From Anaplasma capra (GTDB lineage: Bacteria; Pseudomonadota; Alphaproteobacteria; Rickettsiales; Anaplasmataceae): a DNA stretch of 64,000 nucleotides. The notes beneath the pieces were generated by a model. That model ran no database searches. It saw nothing but the letters and a program-made list of their open reading frames with translations, and had not been told where the DNA came from. The number at the start of each line of letters is the position of its first letter. Within the stretch, counting starts at the first letter, position 1. Made by a program: the position numbers and the translations under genes. The DNA lies in contig NZ_JAOTBG010000001.1 in NCBI RefSeq assembly GCF_025628805.1, positions 29,127 to 93,126 of the forward strand, in the 5' to 3' direction. Positions 45,703 through 54,070 of the stretch are shown here, piece by piece.

Positions 45703-47022
45703 ATGCAAAAAGTGGCTATAGTAGGTCTTCCCAATGTGGGGAAGTCTACCCTCTTCAATAAGCTGATCAAGAGAAAATCGGCTATAGTCAGCAGTGTAGC
45801 GCACGTTACAAGAGACAGGAAAGAGGGCGCGGTCAATTTTTGCGGGCTTAAGTTTATTGCCATAGACACGGGTGGAGTGGGTGCTGGTACGGGAATCCAG
45901 GCATTAGTAACTGAACAGGTTGAACTCGCCATTGAATGTACAGACGTAATATTATTCGTTGTAGATTCCAAAAAAGGTACAGATGCTCAAGAAACAGACT
46001 TCGCAAAATGGCTCAGAAAGAAAACAGATAAACCAGTGGTCCTGGTTGTCAATAAGTGTGAAAGTAACAAACATTGCGCCTTCATAGATGACATGGAGTA
46101 TCTAGGCTTTCTGGGACCAGTGTATATATCTGCTGAACACAGCCTTGGCATGCCCGACCTGTACGAAATCCTCTCACGCGTACTGGAATGCAACGACAAA
46201 GCGGATGTCCGGGACAAGCAAATCACGATCTCGATAATTGGACAACCTAACGTTGGGAAATCGACATTTGTGAACAGTATTTTGGGAGAAAAGAGGGTTA
46301 TTACCGACGACTCTGCAGGTACAACGCGCGATTCCATAAGCGTGGAATACCGTCACAAGGGAGTAAAGCTTCTCCTCACCGACACAGCGGGCATCAGAAG
46401 AAGAACAAAAGTGGTTGAGAGCATGGAAAAGCTCTCTGTACAATCGGCAACTGATGCACTGTCGAGATCAAATGTGGTTGTTCTAATGGTCGATTTCACG
46501 CTAGGTATAAACAGACAAGATCTCTCCATAGCCGAGGCCGCTATGCGAGAAGGAAAGAGTATGGTTGTTGTTATGAATAAATCCGATCTTGTAGACAGCA
46601 AAGCCGCACAGGAAGAGATACTACGGACAATAAGGCAGCACAGCAGAGTGGATTTTGACGTACCCATAATGAAAATCTCTGCGCTGCATGGCACTGGGTG
46701 CAACGATGTCCTGGACAGAGCCATAGGGCTTTATAAGTCTGCCAGCAGTAGAATCAGCACTGCGAAACTTAACAAGTGGCTGAACACGGCACTGGAGCAT
46801 CATGCCCCCCACCTGCAGGACAATAAAAAAGTAAGATTAAAATATATCACTCAGGTATCAGCGCTCCCACCAACTTTTATGATATCAACAAATACAGAAC
46901 ACATTGAGGACAGCTACCAGCAATACCTCAGAAATAGCTTCATCAAGAGCTTTTCCATGCAAGGAGTGCCGATAAGAATGATCTTCAGAAAAGGGCACAA
47001 TCCATATTCGAAAGATAGGTGA
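45703..47022 (+). CDS. der: Ribosome-assembly GTPase Der (EngA)
   Basis: Der has two tandem GTPase domains and helps mature the 50S subunit. The 439-residue protein shows the first P-loop GLPNVGKST (residues 8-16), DTGGV and NKCE, the second P-loop GQPNVGKST (about 182-190), DTAGI and NKSD, and a C-terminal KH-like domain ending in RMIFRKGHNPY. Length and domain order are standard. It converges on gpmI. Confidence 0.96.
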   Translation: MQKVAIVGLPNVGKSTLFNKLIKRKSAIVSSVAHVTRDRKEGAVNFCGLKFIAIDTGGVGAGTGIQALVTEQVELAIECTDVILFVVDSKKGTDAQETDFAKWLRKKTDKPVVLVVNKCESNKHCAFIDDMEYLGFLGPVYISAEHSLGMPDLYEILSRVLECNDKADVRDKQITISIIGQPNVGKSTFVNSILGEKRVITDDSAGTTRDSISVEYRHKGVKLLLTDTAGIRRRTKVVESMEKLSVQSATDALSRSNVVVLMVDFTLGINRQDLSIAEAAMREGKSMVVVMNKSDLVDSKAAQEEILRTIRQHSRVDFDVPIMKISALHGTGCNDVLDRAIGLYKSASSRISTAKLNKWLNTALEHHAPHLQDNKKVRLKYITQVSALPPTFMISTNTEHIEDSYQQYLRNSFIKSFSMQGVPIRMIFRKGHNPYSKDR

Positions 47023-47042
47023 CAACAGCTTCTATTTCATTC

Positions 47043-47056
47043 GTGTGGGCCCACAC
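47043..47056. terminator. 14-base perfect palindrome between der and gpmI
   Basis: GTGTGGGCCCACAC is its own reverse complement and sits in the 40-base gap between two convergent stops. It could form a short hairpin from either side. No T-run follows, so bidirectional terminator is only a guess. Confidence 0.4.
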
Positions 47057-47062
47057 CGCGGC

Positions 47063-48544
47063 TTAGGCTAACAGGGAGCTTCCTGTCATATCATCAGGTT
47101 TCCTTATCTGCATCAACTCCAGAATGGTTGGAGCAACGTCGCACAACCTACCATTGGTCAGGTCGCGCTTTTCACTACAATTACACAGTACTAAGGGCAC
47201 CGTGCTTGACGTGTGGGCAGTAAATGGGGTCCCACATTGTAAATCAAACATCTTTTCTGCGTTACCATGATCAGCAGTTATAAGCACCATAGCCCCGGTC
47301 TTCTTTGCAGCATCAAATACCATTTGCAAACATCCATCAACCGTGGACACAGCTCTCTTAACAGCTTCCATATTACCAGTATGTCCCACCATATCTGCAT
47401 TTGCGTAGTTCGCCACGATAAGGCTATATTTCTTGGATCCAATGTTCTCTACCAGGACTTCAGTCATCTGAAACGCGGACATCTCCGGCTCGAGATCATA
47501 AGTACTAACCTTGGGCGAGGGAATTATGACTCTATCCTCCCCAGGAAATGGTTCCTCCCTTCCACCATTGAAGAAAAACGTGACATGCGCGTATTTCTCA
47601 GTCTCTGCAATTCTCAGCTGCTTCAGACCACATCCGGAAATCACTTCCCCCAAAGTATTGCGTATGTCCCTAGGGGGGAACAGGGAGGGGATCTGGATTT
47701 TTTCTGAGTATCGCACCATACCAAGAACGTTGGGAGTCTCCTGTGACTCATGCAAGATCATTCTCAAGATTTGCAGAACTCTATCGCTCCTGAAATTGGT
47801 AAACAACACACCATCCCCAGGGGAAAGCCCTTGATAGTCACCTATCGCAGACGGCACCACAAACTCATCAGAGATTCCATCATCGTAACTACTCTCAACG
47901 GCAGAGAGTGCGTCTCTGTATCTTGGTCCCTCCGCCAGAGCAATGGTCCTATAGGCCTTCTCAGTGCGATCTAGCCTGCTGTCCCTGTCCATTGCATAGT
48001 AGCGACCACTAACAGTAGCGATACTAACATCACGCAAGCTCATATACTCACTCAAAGACGCTATGTACTTCTTTGCGGAGCGCGGGGGGACGTCACGCCC
48101 ATCTAAAAACGCATGTATCAGAACCTTAACTCCAAGCTCCGAAAGAACCGACGCAAGCTTTGTTATATGGTCCTGCAACCCGTGCACTCCCCCATCGGAG
48201 AGCAGGCCCGCAATGTGGCATACCCCACGTCCGCGCCTAATCTTCTCCACAAACTCAAGCAGGTATGGGTTGCTGTGGATCTCGCCGATTCCTGCATTGA
48301 TTCTCTGAAGATCTTGCAATATCACCCTACCAGCACCGAGGCTTAAATGCCCAACCTCAGAATTTCCTACCTGGCCAGCAGGGAGGCCAACATCTTCCCC
48401 ACTAGCAGACAACTCGCTACGGGGGCACCTGGAAACTACAGACTCCCAGAATGGCTTATCAGCAGCGTGTATGGCATCACAGCTGTCGCCATTGCCATTG
48501 CCCCATCCATCTAGTATGCAAAGTACAACAGCGTTCCCCGACAT
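47063..48544 (-). CDS. gpmI: 2,3-bisphosphoglycerate-independent phosphoglycerate mutase
   Basis: GpmI interconverts 3- and 2-phosphoglycerate with two metal ions, here probably in gluconeogenesis, since these bacteria are thought not to use glucose. The 493-residue protein has LDGWGNG (about residues 11-17) with the metal Asp, GNSEVGHLSLGAG (about 60-72) with the phosphorylated Ser, a long insertion domain with HAFLDGRDVPPRSA, and TADHGNAEKM near the C-terminus. ATG at 48544 is clear. Confidence 0.95.
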   Translation of the reverse strand: MSGNAVVLCILDGWGNGNGDSCDAIHAADKPFWESVVSRCPRSELSASGEDVGLPAGQVGNSEVGHLSLGAGRVILQDLQRINAGIGEIHSNPYLLEFVEKIRRGRGVCHIAGLLSDGGVHGLQDHITKLASVLSELGVKVLIHAFLDGRDVPPRSAKKYIASLSEYMSLRDVSIATVSGRYYAMDRDSRLDRTEKAYRTIALAEGPRYRDALSAVESSYDDGISDEFVVPSAIGDYQGLSPGDGVLFTNFRSDRVLQILRMILHESQETPNVLGMVRYSEKIQIPSLFPPRDIRNTLGEVISGCGLKQLRIAETEKYAHVTFFFNGGREEPFPGEDRVIIPSPKVSTYDLEPEMSAFQMTEVLVENIGSKKYSLIVANYANADMVGHTGNMEAVKRAVSTVDGCLQMVFDAAKKTGAMVLITADHGNAEKMFDLQCGTPFTAHTSSTVPLVLCNCSEKRDLTNGRLCDVAPTILELMQIRKPDDMTGSSLLA

Positions 48545-48853
48545 TATTCTTGGCTAAATGAAAACAGCACAGATTCTACAATACCTTCTGTGCCATAGCA
48601 ATCAACTATCGTTGGCTACGTACGTCGCAAACCACATTACAAAGCTTTTAACTAGACCGAGCTACCGCAAACTGCCGCGTGCGTAAGCGTCAACGGAAAT
48701 ACTCACGCCCTTGCCCAATGAGCACTGAATCAGTACCAGAAACACGTGTGTGGCCGGAGAAGCCGGGACATATCAAAAAATTTATAAAATAACCCGTTAA
48801 CTTCTGCAAAGTTTCGTACTACAATACCGGGATTTTGATTTTTTGTCGCCCGC
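48545..48853. other. 309-base divergent region between gpmI and carA
   Basis: Apart from the carA promoter described separately I see nothing definite. An AT-rich stretch lies at 48773-48792. Confidence 0.45.
48797..48825 (+). promoter_or_regulatory. Candidate carA promoter
   Basis: TTAACT (48797-48802), a 17-base spacer and TACAAT (48820-48825) fit a housekeeping promoter; transcription would begin near 48832, about 22 bases before the ATG. Confidence 0.5.
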
Positions 48854-49972
48854 ATGATATATGACCGCCATGACGCAGTGCTAGTGCTGTCAGATGGTCG
48901 TAGCTTCTTTGGAAAATCCTTAGGAAAAAAGGGCAGCTGCGTTGGGGAGGTTTGTTTCACCACAGGATTCTCTGGCTACCAGTATACTATCACTGACCCG
49001 TCGTTTGCCGGGCAGATAATAGTCTTTTCCTTCCCACACATAGGGAATGTAGGCATAAACCACAAGGATTTCGAGCATGAAAACACACTTGCAAGGGGTG
49101 TGGTCGTCAGAGAGGTATCATGCGCGTCTCACATATCCTCGTGGATAGATCTAAACTCCTGGATGGACGCCAGTGGGATTGGGGGAATATCTGGAGTTGA
49201 CACCCGTGCGCTAATCCTACATTTGCGCGAGCACGGCTCACAAAATGGAATCATACACCACTTTGATGACTATAATCTCCTTAATCTACAAAAACTCAGA
49301 GAGGCAGCTGCGGCAGCCGATACACCTACTGTGGGCACTGAACTCCCACACTTAAAAAACTACCAAGTCTCGCATGATGGCTTAAAAATTTGTGTGATAG
49401 ATGCAGGGGCAAAGCGTGGCATGCTGAACGCGCTAGTCACCCTTGGTTGCGCAGTACATGTTATAGCAGCCAAGGATGACTTTGCAGCACAGGTAATGAA
49501 GCTGCGCCCGCATGGCATAGTAATTTCTAATGGCCCCGGCGACCCACATTGTGCTCCACAAGAAAAGGTAGAACAGATACGCACCTTGATAAAATGCGGT
49601 ATACCCATACTTGGTATATGCTTGGGACACCAGCTACTGGCTATTTCTATGGGAGCACGAACTGTAAAAATGCGGCACGGACATCGAGGCAGCAATCACC
49701 CCGTATACAATACCGTAACCAAATCCGTTGAGATAACCAGCCAAAATCACGGATTCACTGTGGATGCAAGTACTCTACCAAAGAATGTCGAAGTAACTCA
49801 TACATCGCTGTTTGACGGCACAGTAGAAGGCATGCGATTGCTGGACTACCCGGTGTTTTCTGTTCAATACCACCCGGAAGGATGTCCGGGCCCACATGAC
49901 TCGCAGTACATAATAAGGGACTTCATAAGTCTTGCCAAATCCTACAGGGGTAGTGAATTTAGGCCGTTGTGA
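48854..49972 (+). CDS. carA: Carbamoyl-phosphate synthase small subunit
   Basis: CarA hydrolyses glutamine and passes ammonia to CarB for carbamoyl phosphate, used in pyrimidine (and arginine) synthesis. The 372-residue protein has the CPSase small-chain N-terminal domain (residues about 1-150) and a class I glutamine amidotransferase domain with SNGPGDP, the nucleophile Cys in GICLGHQLLA, and the His and Glu in YHPEGCPGPHD. carB is not adjacent. No clear ribosome binding site precedes the ATG. Confidence 0.95.
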   Translation: MIYDRHDAVLVLSDGRSFFGKSLGKKGSCVGEVCFTTGFSGYQYTITDPSFAGQIIVFSFPHIGNVGINHKDFEHENTLARGVVVREVSCASHISSWIDLNSWMDASGIGGISGVDTRALILHLREHGSQNGIIHHFDDYNLLNLQKLREAAAAADTPTVGTELPHLKNYQVSHDGLKICVIDAGAKRGMLNALVTLGCAVHVIAAKDDFAAQVMKLRPHGIVISNGPGDPHCAPQEKVEQIRTLIKCGIPILGICLGHQLLAISMGARTVKMRHGHRGSNHPVYNTVTKSVEITSQNHGFTVDASTLPKNVEVTHTSLFDGTVEGMRLLDYPVFSVQYHPEGCPGPHDSQYIIRDFISLAKSYRGSEFRPL

Positions 49973-50087
49973 GGCAGTAAGGTGAGGTCTTGTCCAATTT
50001 TCCTACCTCCAGCACGAGACCCCCGATGCCCATGCGAAAGTTGCGCCTACACCGCAACTGGGCTTGGTGCAACTCCTGCTAGAGCAC

Positions 50088-50116
50088 TTGACAGCTCTGA
50101 CCAAAAATTATACAAG
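50088..50116 (+). promoter_or_regulatory. Candidate ispH promoter
   Basis: A perfect TTGACA (50088-50093), 17 bases and TACAAG (50111-50116; or TATACA at 15 bases) lie in the carA-ispH gap and give a leader of about 100 bases. This supports independent expression of ispH. Confidence 0.5.
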
Positions 50117-50222
50117 CGCCGTATAGCATGCGGTAACGGGGTCTGCGTTGTTCCGCCTCTGCACTCTCTGGGTGCAAGCGTGGGCGCCGCCGTTCCGTAC
50201 TTGCCGTTGGAGGATTAGTCTA

Positions 50223-51173
50223 GTGCTTGGTAATTTGGAGGTCATCCTCGCACAGCCCCGTGGGTTCTGTGCCGGAGTGGAAAGGGCCATTCGTATTCTC
50301 GAAAGTGTAGCCAAAAGATATTCTGGGATCAGAAGCGTGTATGCACTACATGAAATTGTGCACAACCTTCACGTTGTAAACGATTTCAAGAAGATGGGTG
50401 TGACGTTCGTCAGCACATTGCATGAGGTCCCAGAGGGAGCCGTCTTAGTGTTCAGTGCACACGGTGTGTCACAGCAAATCAGGGAGGAGTCGCAGCGTAG
50501 GGGGTTTTTAGTAGTCGATGCAACCTGCCCCCTGGTTACCAGAGTTCACCTGGAGATACAAAGATATGACAGGAACGGATACCAAGTGGTACTTGTGGGA
50601 CACGAGGGGCACAGGGAAGTGGAGGGAAGCATGGGGCAGATATCAGATCCAGTGATTCTTGTGCAGAACGTGCAAGATGTTTGGAACATCCAAGTATCGA
50701 ACCCAACAAAGCTCGCATATGTTACTCAGACAACCCTTAGCATGCGTGACACAACGGAAATAATAAAAGCCCTGAAGCTCAGGTTTCCCGAAATCGTAGG
50801 TCCAGACTTGAAAGATATATGCTACGCAACACAAAACAGACAGCTTGCAGTTGAGTCTTTATCCCAAATGGTAGATGTAGTTCTTGTTGTGGGAAGCAAG
50901 AACAGCTCAAACTCAAACCGCTTGCTGGACCTGGCCAAGGCGCAAAATTCTAGAGCTTTTCTTGTGGATTCGTACAAAAACATAAACCTTGATTGGTTCT
51001 CGGATGCACGCAGAATTGGGATCACCGCCGGCGCCTCCGCTCCAGAGACCTTGGTGCAGGGAATCGTGGATTATTTAGATCTGCATGCCACTGACCTCAC
51101 GGTACATACCATGGACGGCGTAAAAGAAAATATCACGTTTAAATTACCGGAGCTCAACGGAGATACACTGTAG
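50223..51173 (+). CDS. ispH: 4-hydroxy-3-methylbut-2-enyl diphosphate reductase
   Basis: IspH makes IPP and DMAPP, the last step of the MEP pathway begun by Dxr (980). It holds a [4Fe-4S] cluster on three cysteines, here in PRGFCAGVERAI (about residues 9-20), DATCPLVTRVH and DICYATQNRQ. The glutamate and His residues of the active site are present (VHNLHVVNDF, SAHGVSQQ, GHEGHREVEG). I chose GTG at 50223, with GGAGG nine bases upstream, giving 316 residues; the frame is open earlier to a TTG at 50148, but those 25 residues do not look like IspH. Confidence 0.94.
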   Translation: MLGNLEVILAQPRGFCAGVERAIRILESVAKRYSGIRSVYALHEIVHNLHVVNDFKKMGVTFVSTLHEVPEGAVLVFSAHGVSQQIREESQRRGFLVVDATCPLVTRVHLEIQRYDRNGYQVVLVGHEGHREVEGSMGQISDPVILVQNVQDVWNIQVSNPTKLAYVTQTTLSMRDTTEIIKALKLRFPEIVGPDLKDICYATQNRQLAVESLSQMVDVVLVVGSKNSSNSNRLLDLAKAQNSRAFLVDSYKNINLDWFSDARRIGITAGASAPETLVQGIVDYLDLHATDLTVHTMDGVKENITFKLPELNGDTL

Positions 51174-51353
51174 GAGATAGCGTTTCTATGTTTCGCACGT
51201 GTCGTATCGCGGTAAGCTGCAGTAGCCACGTCGGCGCCTGTTATCGGGATTACAGCCAAAACTTGCACATACGGATTCCGCAAGTAATCTCCTGGTACTT
51301 GATTATTCTCGGAAAAGACAGTAGGATTGCAGAAGATCTGAGGTTGTGCAGCT

Positions 51354-51797
51354 GTGTTGAAAGTCAAAATTTTGAGACTCGCGTCCGGATATGGGTTGCC
51401 TTTGCCATCCTACGCTACTCCCAAAAGTGCGGGGCTGGATTTATACGCTGCGGTTGATGACAAGCTGGTGATGCGTCCAGGAAGTAGGTGTGCAGTGAAG
51501 ACAGGCATTGCTTTAGAACTCCCCGACGGGTATGAAGCACAAATAAGGTCCAGGTCTGGTTTAGCTGCTAACTTCGGCATTTTCGTATTGAATGCACCAG
51601 GAACCATAGACTCCGACTATAGGGGAGAAATAGCTGTAGTGCTGTCAAATCTTGGCAGCGAGGACTATATAATAAGTCGCGGAGACAGGGTTGCACAGAT
51701 GGTAATATCCCCCGTGGAGAGAGTAGATTGGGAGGAGGCAAGCAGCATAACGGCTACCAGTCGCGGAGAGGGGGGGTTTGGCTCCACGGGAATCTAG
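51354..51797 (+). CDS. dut: dUTP diphosphatase
   Basis: Dut hydrolyses dUTP to dUMP, keeping uracil out of DNA and supplying thymidylate synthesis. The 147-residue trimeric-type protein has SAGLDLYAA (about residues 25-33), [40 protein letters not shown], and the C-terminal GEGGFGSTG that closes the active site. It starts with GTG at 51354 or TTG at 51357. It converges on murF with nine bases between the stops. Confidence 0.96.
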   Translation: MLKVKILRLASGYGLPLPSYATPKSAGLDLYAAVDDKLVMRPGSRCAVKTGIALELPDGYEAQIRSRSGLAANFGIFVLNAPGTIDSDYRGEIAVVLSNLGSEDYIISRGDRVAQMVISPVERVDWEEASSITATSRGEGGFGSTGI

Positions 51798-51806
51798 GTG
51801 CCGCGC

Positions 51807-53240
51807 TTAGCCTGGGTGCATACAAACAGTTTTGGAGGACCGCTGGGTCGCGTGCTCTTGGTGTTCTAGTATGCGCCTTACGACCAGCGATAGTTTAGTC
51901 GCGAATGAGCCTTTAACTAAGATGCAATCTCCCGGTCTTACCACACGTTCCAGGCGTTTAAGCGCTTCGCTATAGTCAGCAAAGTGTCTGCCACGTAGGC
52001 GCTTGGGTAGAACATTGTGCAGCTCTAGCATGTGGTTGCCAACGGTGTATACCAGGTCTATGTTGCTGCGTGCTATATGCCCCAACAAACTTCGGTGGTA
52101 GCTCCCGCTACTACTTCCTAGCTCAAGCATGTCACCCAACACCGCCACTTTTCTGCAAATCTGGGCATGTTCTAAAGCACTAAGATTCTCTATGGCCACA
52201 ACCATGGAGAGTGGATTTGCGTTATACGCGTCATCTATAAGAACAATCTCCCTGCCCTTAAATGTCGTAATGTGGACCTTACCCCTTCCATCAATTGGAG
52301 CAAATCCCTCAAGAGCATATCCCACTTGTCCCAAGTCTAACGCAAAGATACACCCCACAGCAACCGCAACAGCGGCTGAGTACACTAAGTGTCTGGAGCA
52401 GTTTTTCAATGACAGATGCAATTCCCTGTTAAGGTACTTCACATTTACCGTCGGAGAACATTCTTGCTTATCACCTCTCAAGATCTGTACACCCGCCCCT
52501 GCACCAGCACCGAAGCTTATCACGTTGGAGCAATATCTTTCAGCAGCTGCACGCATCTCGCCGTAATATGCGCTATCAAAATTTATGACAGCAGCTGCAC
52601 AACTCTTCACATGATTGAATATCTCCAGTTTGGCTGCAAGAATGCCTTCAATGGATCCAAAAAATTCCAGATGTGCGGGGCCAACATTGGTAATCACGGC
52701 AACATCCGGTCTCGCAATGCGCGACAGTGTGTCTATTTCCTTGGGAGCATTCATGCCCATTTCCATCACAACAAACTCCGCATCCGCTGGTGTATTCGCA
52801 GCATAGAGAGGCATACCTATGAGATTGTTATAATTTGCTTCGTTGTAATGTACCTTGCCAAACTTGGACAAAACCCTACAAAGCATGTATTTAGTGGTGG
52901 TTTTGCCGGCACTTCCAGTAATAGCCACAACCTTGGCGTGTACATTCTTCATACGAAAGGCAGCAATATCGTGCAGCGCCTGCAAAGTGTCCTCTACAAC
53001 AATTACAGGACCGTAATCAGCAGTCGACGCTGATTCTCGGCTCACAACGGCAGCAACCGCACCCCTATCAAAGGCCTCTCTAACAAAACAGTGACCATCA
53101 AAATTTGCGCCCCTGATCGCAAGAAACACATCACCCGGGTTTAAGGACCGAGTGTCTATAGAAATTCTACCTGGAGATACCCAGTCTCCACCGCGACACA
53201 ACCCCGAAGCCGCAGCTTCAACAGATTTTGAGTCCCACAT
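51807..53240 (-). CDS. murF: UDP-MurNAc-tripeptide--D-alanyl-D-alanine ligase
   Basis: MurF adds D-Ala-D-Ala to the UDP-MurNAc tripeptide. The 477-residue protein has the N-terminal domain with SIDTRSLNPGDVFLAIRGAN (about residues 27-46), the ATP loop ITGSAGKTTTKYML (about 107-120), NYNNLIGMPL, and the C-terminal DDAYNANPLSM. Anaplasma are reported to make little or no classical peptidoglycan, so retention of an intact MurF is notable. ATG at 53240 is preferred; an earlier start adds 12 hydrophobic residues. No other mur gene is adjacent. Confidence 0.93.
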   Translation of the reverse strand: MWDSKSVEAAASGLCRGGDWVSPGRISIDTRSLNPGDVFLAIRGANFDGHCFVREAFDRGAVAAVVSRESASTADYGPVIVVEDTLQALHDIAAFRMKNVHAKVVAITGSAGKTTTKYMLCRVLSKFGKVHYNEANYNNLIGMPLYAANTPADAEFVVMEMGMNAPKEIDTLSRIARPDVAVITNVGPAHLEFFGSIEGILAAKLEIFNHVKSCAAAVINFDSAYYGEMRAAAERYCSNVISFGAGAGAGVQILRGDKQECSPTVNVKYLNRELHLSLKNCSRHLVYSAAVAVAVGCIFALDLGQVGYALEGFAPIDGRGKVHITTFKGREIVLIDDAYNANPLSMVVAIENLSALEHAQICRKVAVLGDMLELGSSSGSYHRSLLGHIARSNIDLVYTVGNHMLELHNVLPKRLRGRHFADYSEALKRLERVVRPGDCILVKGSFATKLSLVVRRILEHQEHATQRSSKTVCMHPG

Positions 53241-53429
53241 AAGCCCAAATGACACACAGGTCGCTACATAACACAACCATACAAATAAAACAACTGAGGG
53301 ATGTTTCTTTCACCGTAAGTTGTAATCTCACCATAATATGTGCGAGGACCCACGCGACAATGAGAATACAGAAAGTGATTACCGCCCCACAAAAAGGAAT
53401 GTAAAATTTTCAGAAAGTTGAGCCGGTAT

Positions 53430-54035
53430 ATGATGCCAGACAGAGAAGCAAAGTTTCCCGAAAATATATCTTACGGGTCCGTGGGAGGGCCCGCCTTTTC
53501 CACCTCAGTTTCTGAACTTAGTGACGGAAGGGAGCAACGCAAAGTTAACTGGGCGCACCCACGTGGCAGATACAATGTGATATACAGCACCAAGTCCAGT
53601 GAGCAATTTGCGACGCTCGTAAGCTTTTTTCACGCGCACAGAGGAAGGGCCACACCTTTCAGGTTCAAGGACTGGTTCGACTACAAGGCAACCTGGCAGG
53701 ATATCGGAGTGGGCGATGGTCAAACATCAGATTTTTGTTTGGTCAAGCGTTACCAAGCGGGAAAGCATTCTTACCTGCGCAGAATTAGCAGACCTGTAAT
53801 TGACAGCGTTAGGGTACGCTTGAACAATGCGCTACAGCAATGTAACAGGGATTACGAAATAACGCCCAACGGAATGGTTAAATTCGCTAAGCCACCAGCA
53901 CATGCAGAGGTCGTCTATGCGGACTTTGAATTTGACGTACTAGTCAGATTTGACACCGACTTCCTCGCTTGTTCACTGGATGGACATGGAAGCTATGGAT
54001 GCCGCAGCATACCACTAATTGAAGTTAGAAACTAG
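53430..54035 (+). CDS. DUF2460 phage/gene-transfer-agent tail protein
   Basis: The 201-residue protein matches the DUF2460/TIGR02217 family found in lambdoid-like phages and in alphaproteobacterial gene transfer agents, where it is a tail component (g12-like in Rhodobacter GTA). Signatures are AKFPENISYGSVGGPAFST (about residues 6-24), then NWAHPRGRYNV, FFHAHRGRATPFRFKDWFDY, and the C-terminal beta structure. No other phage or GTA gene is near, so it is a solitary survivor; scattered GTA genes are common in Rickettsiales. ATG at 53430 fits the family; TTG at 53418 would add four residues. It faces virB6-4 tail to tail. Confidence 0.85.
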   Translation: MMPDREAKFPENISYGSVGGPAFSTSVSELSDGREQRKVNWAHPRGRYNVIYSTKSSEQFATLVSFFHAHRGRATPFRFKDWFDYKATWQDIGVGDGQTSDFCLVKRYQAGKHSYLRRISRPVIDSVRVRLNNALQQCNRDYEITPNGMVKFAKPPAHAEVVYADFEFDVLVRFDTDFLACSLDGHGSYGCRSIPLIEVRN

Positions 54036-54055
54036 CGGTGATAGATAAATCACCG
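54036..54055. terminator. Hairpin between the DUF2460 gene and virB6-4
   Basis: CGGTGAT (54036-54042) and its exact reverse complement (54049-54055) enclose a six-base loop immediately after the DUF2460 stop and 16 bases beyond the convergent virB6-4 stop. It could end both transcripts; a T-run is absent. Confidence 0.5.
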
Positions 54056-54070
54056 GAATGCAACCACCCG

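Noticed and set aside
49982-50218. A 78-codon frame between carA and ispH
   Set aside because: It contains the predicted ispH promoter, opens with a poor GTG start and has a Cys/Pro/Ala-rich random-looking product.
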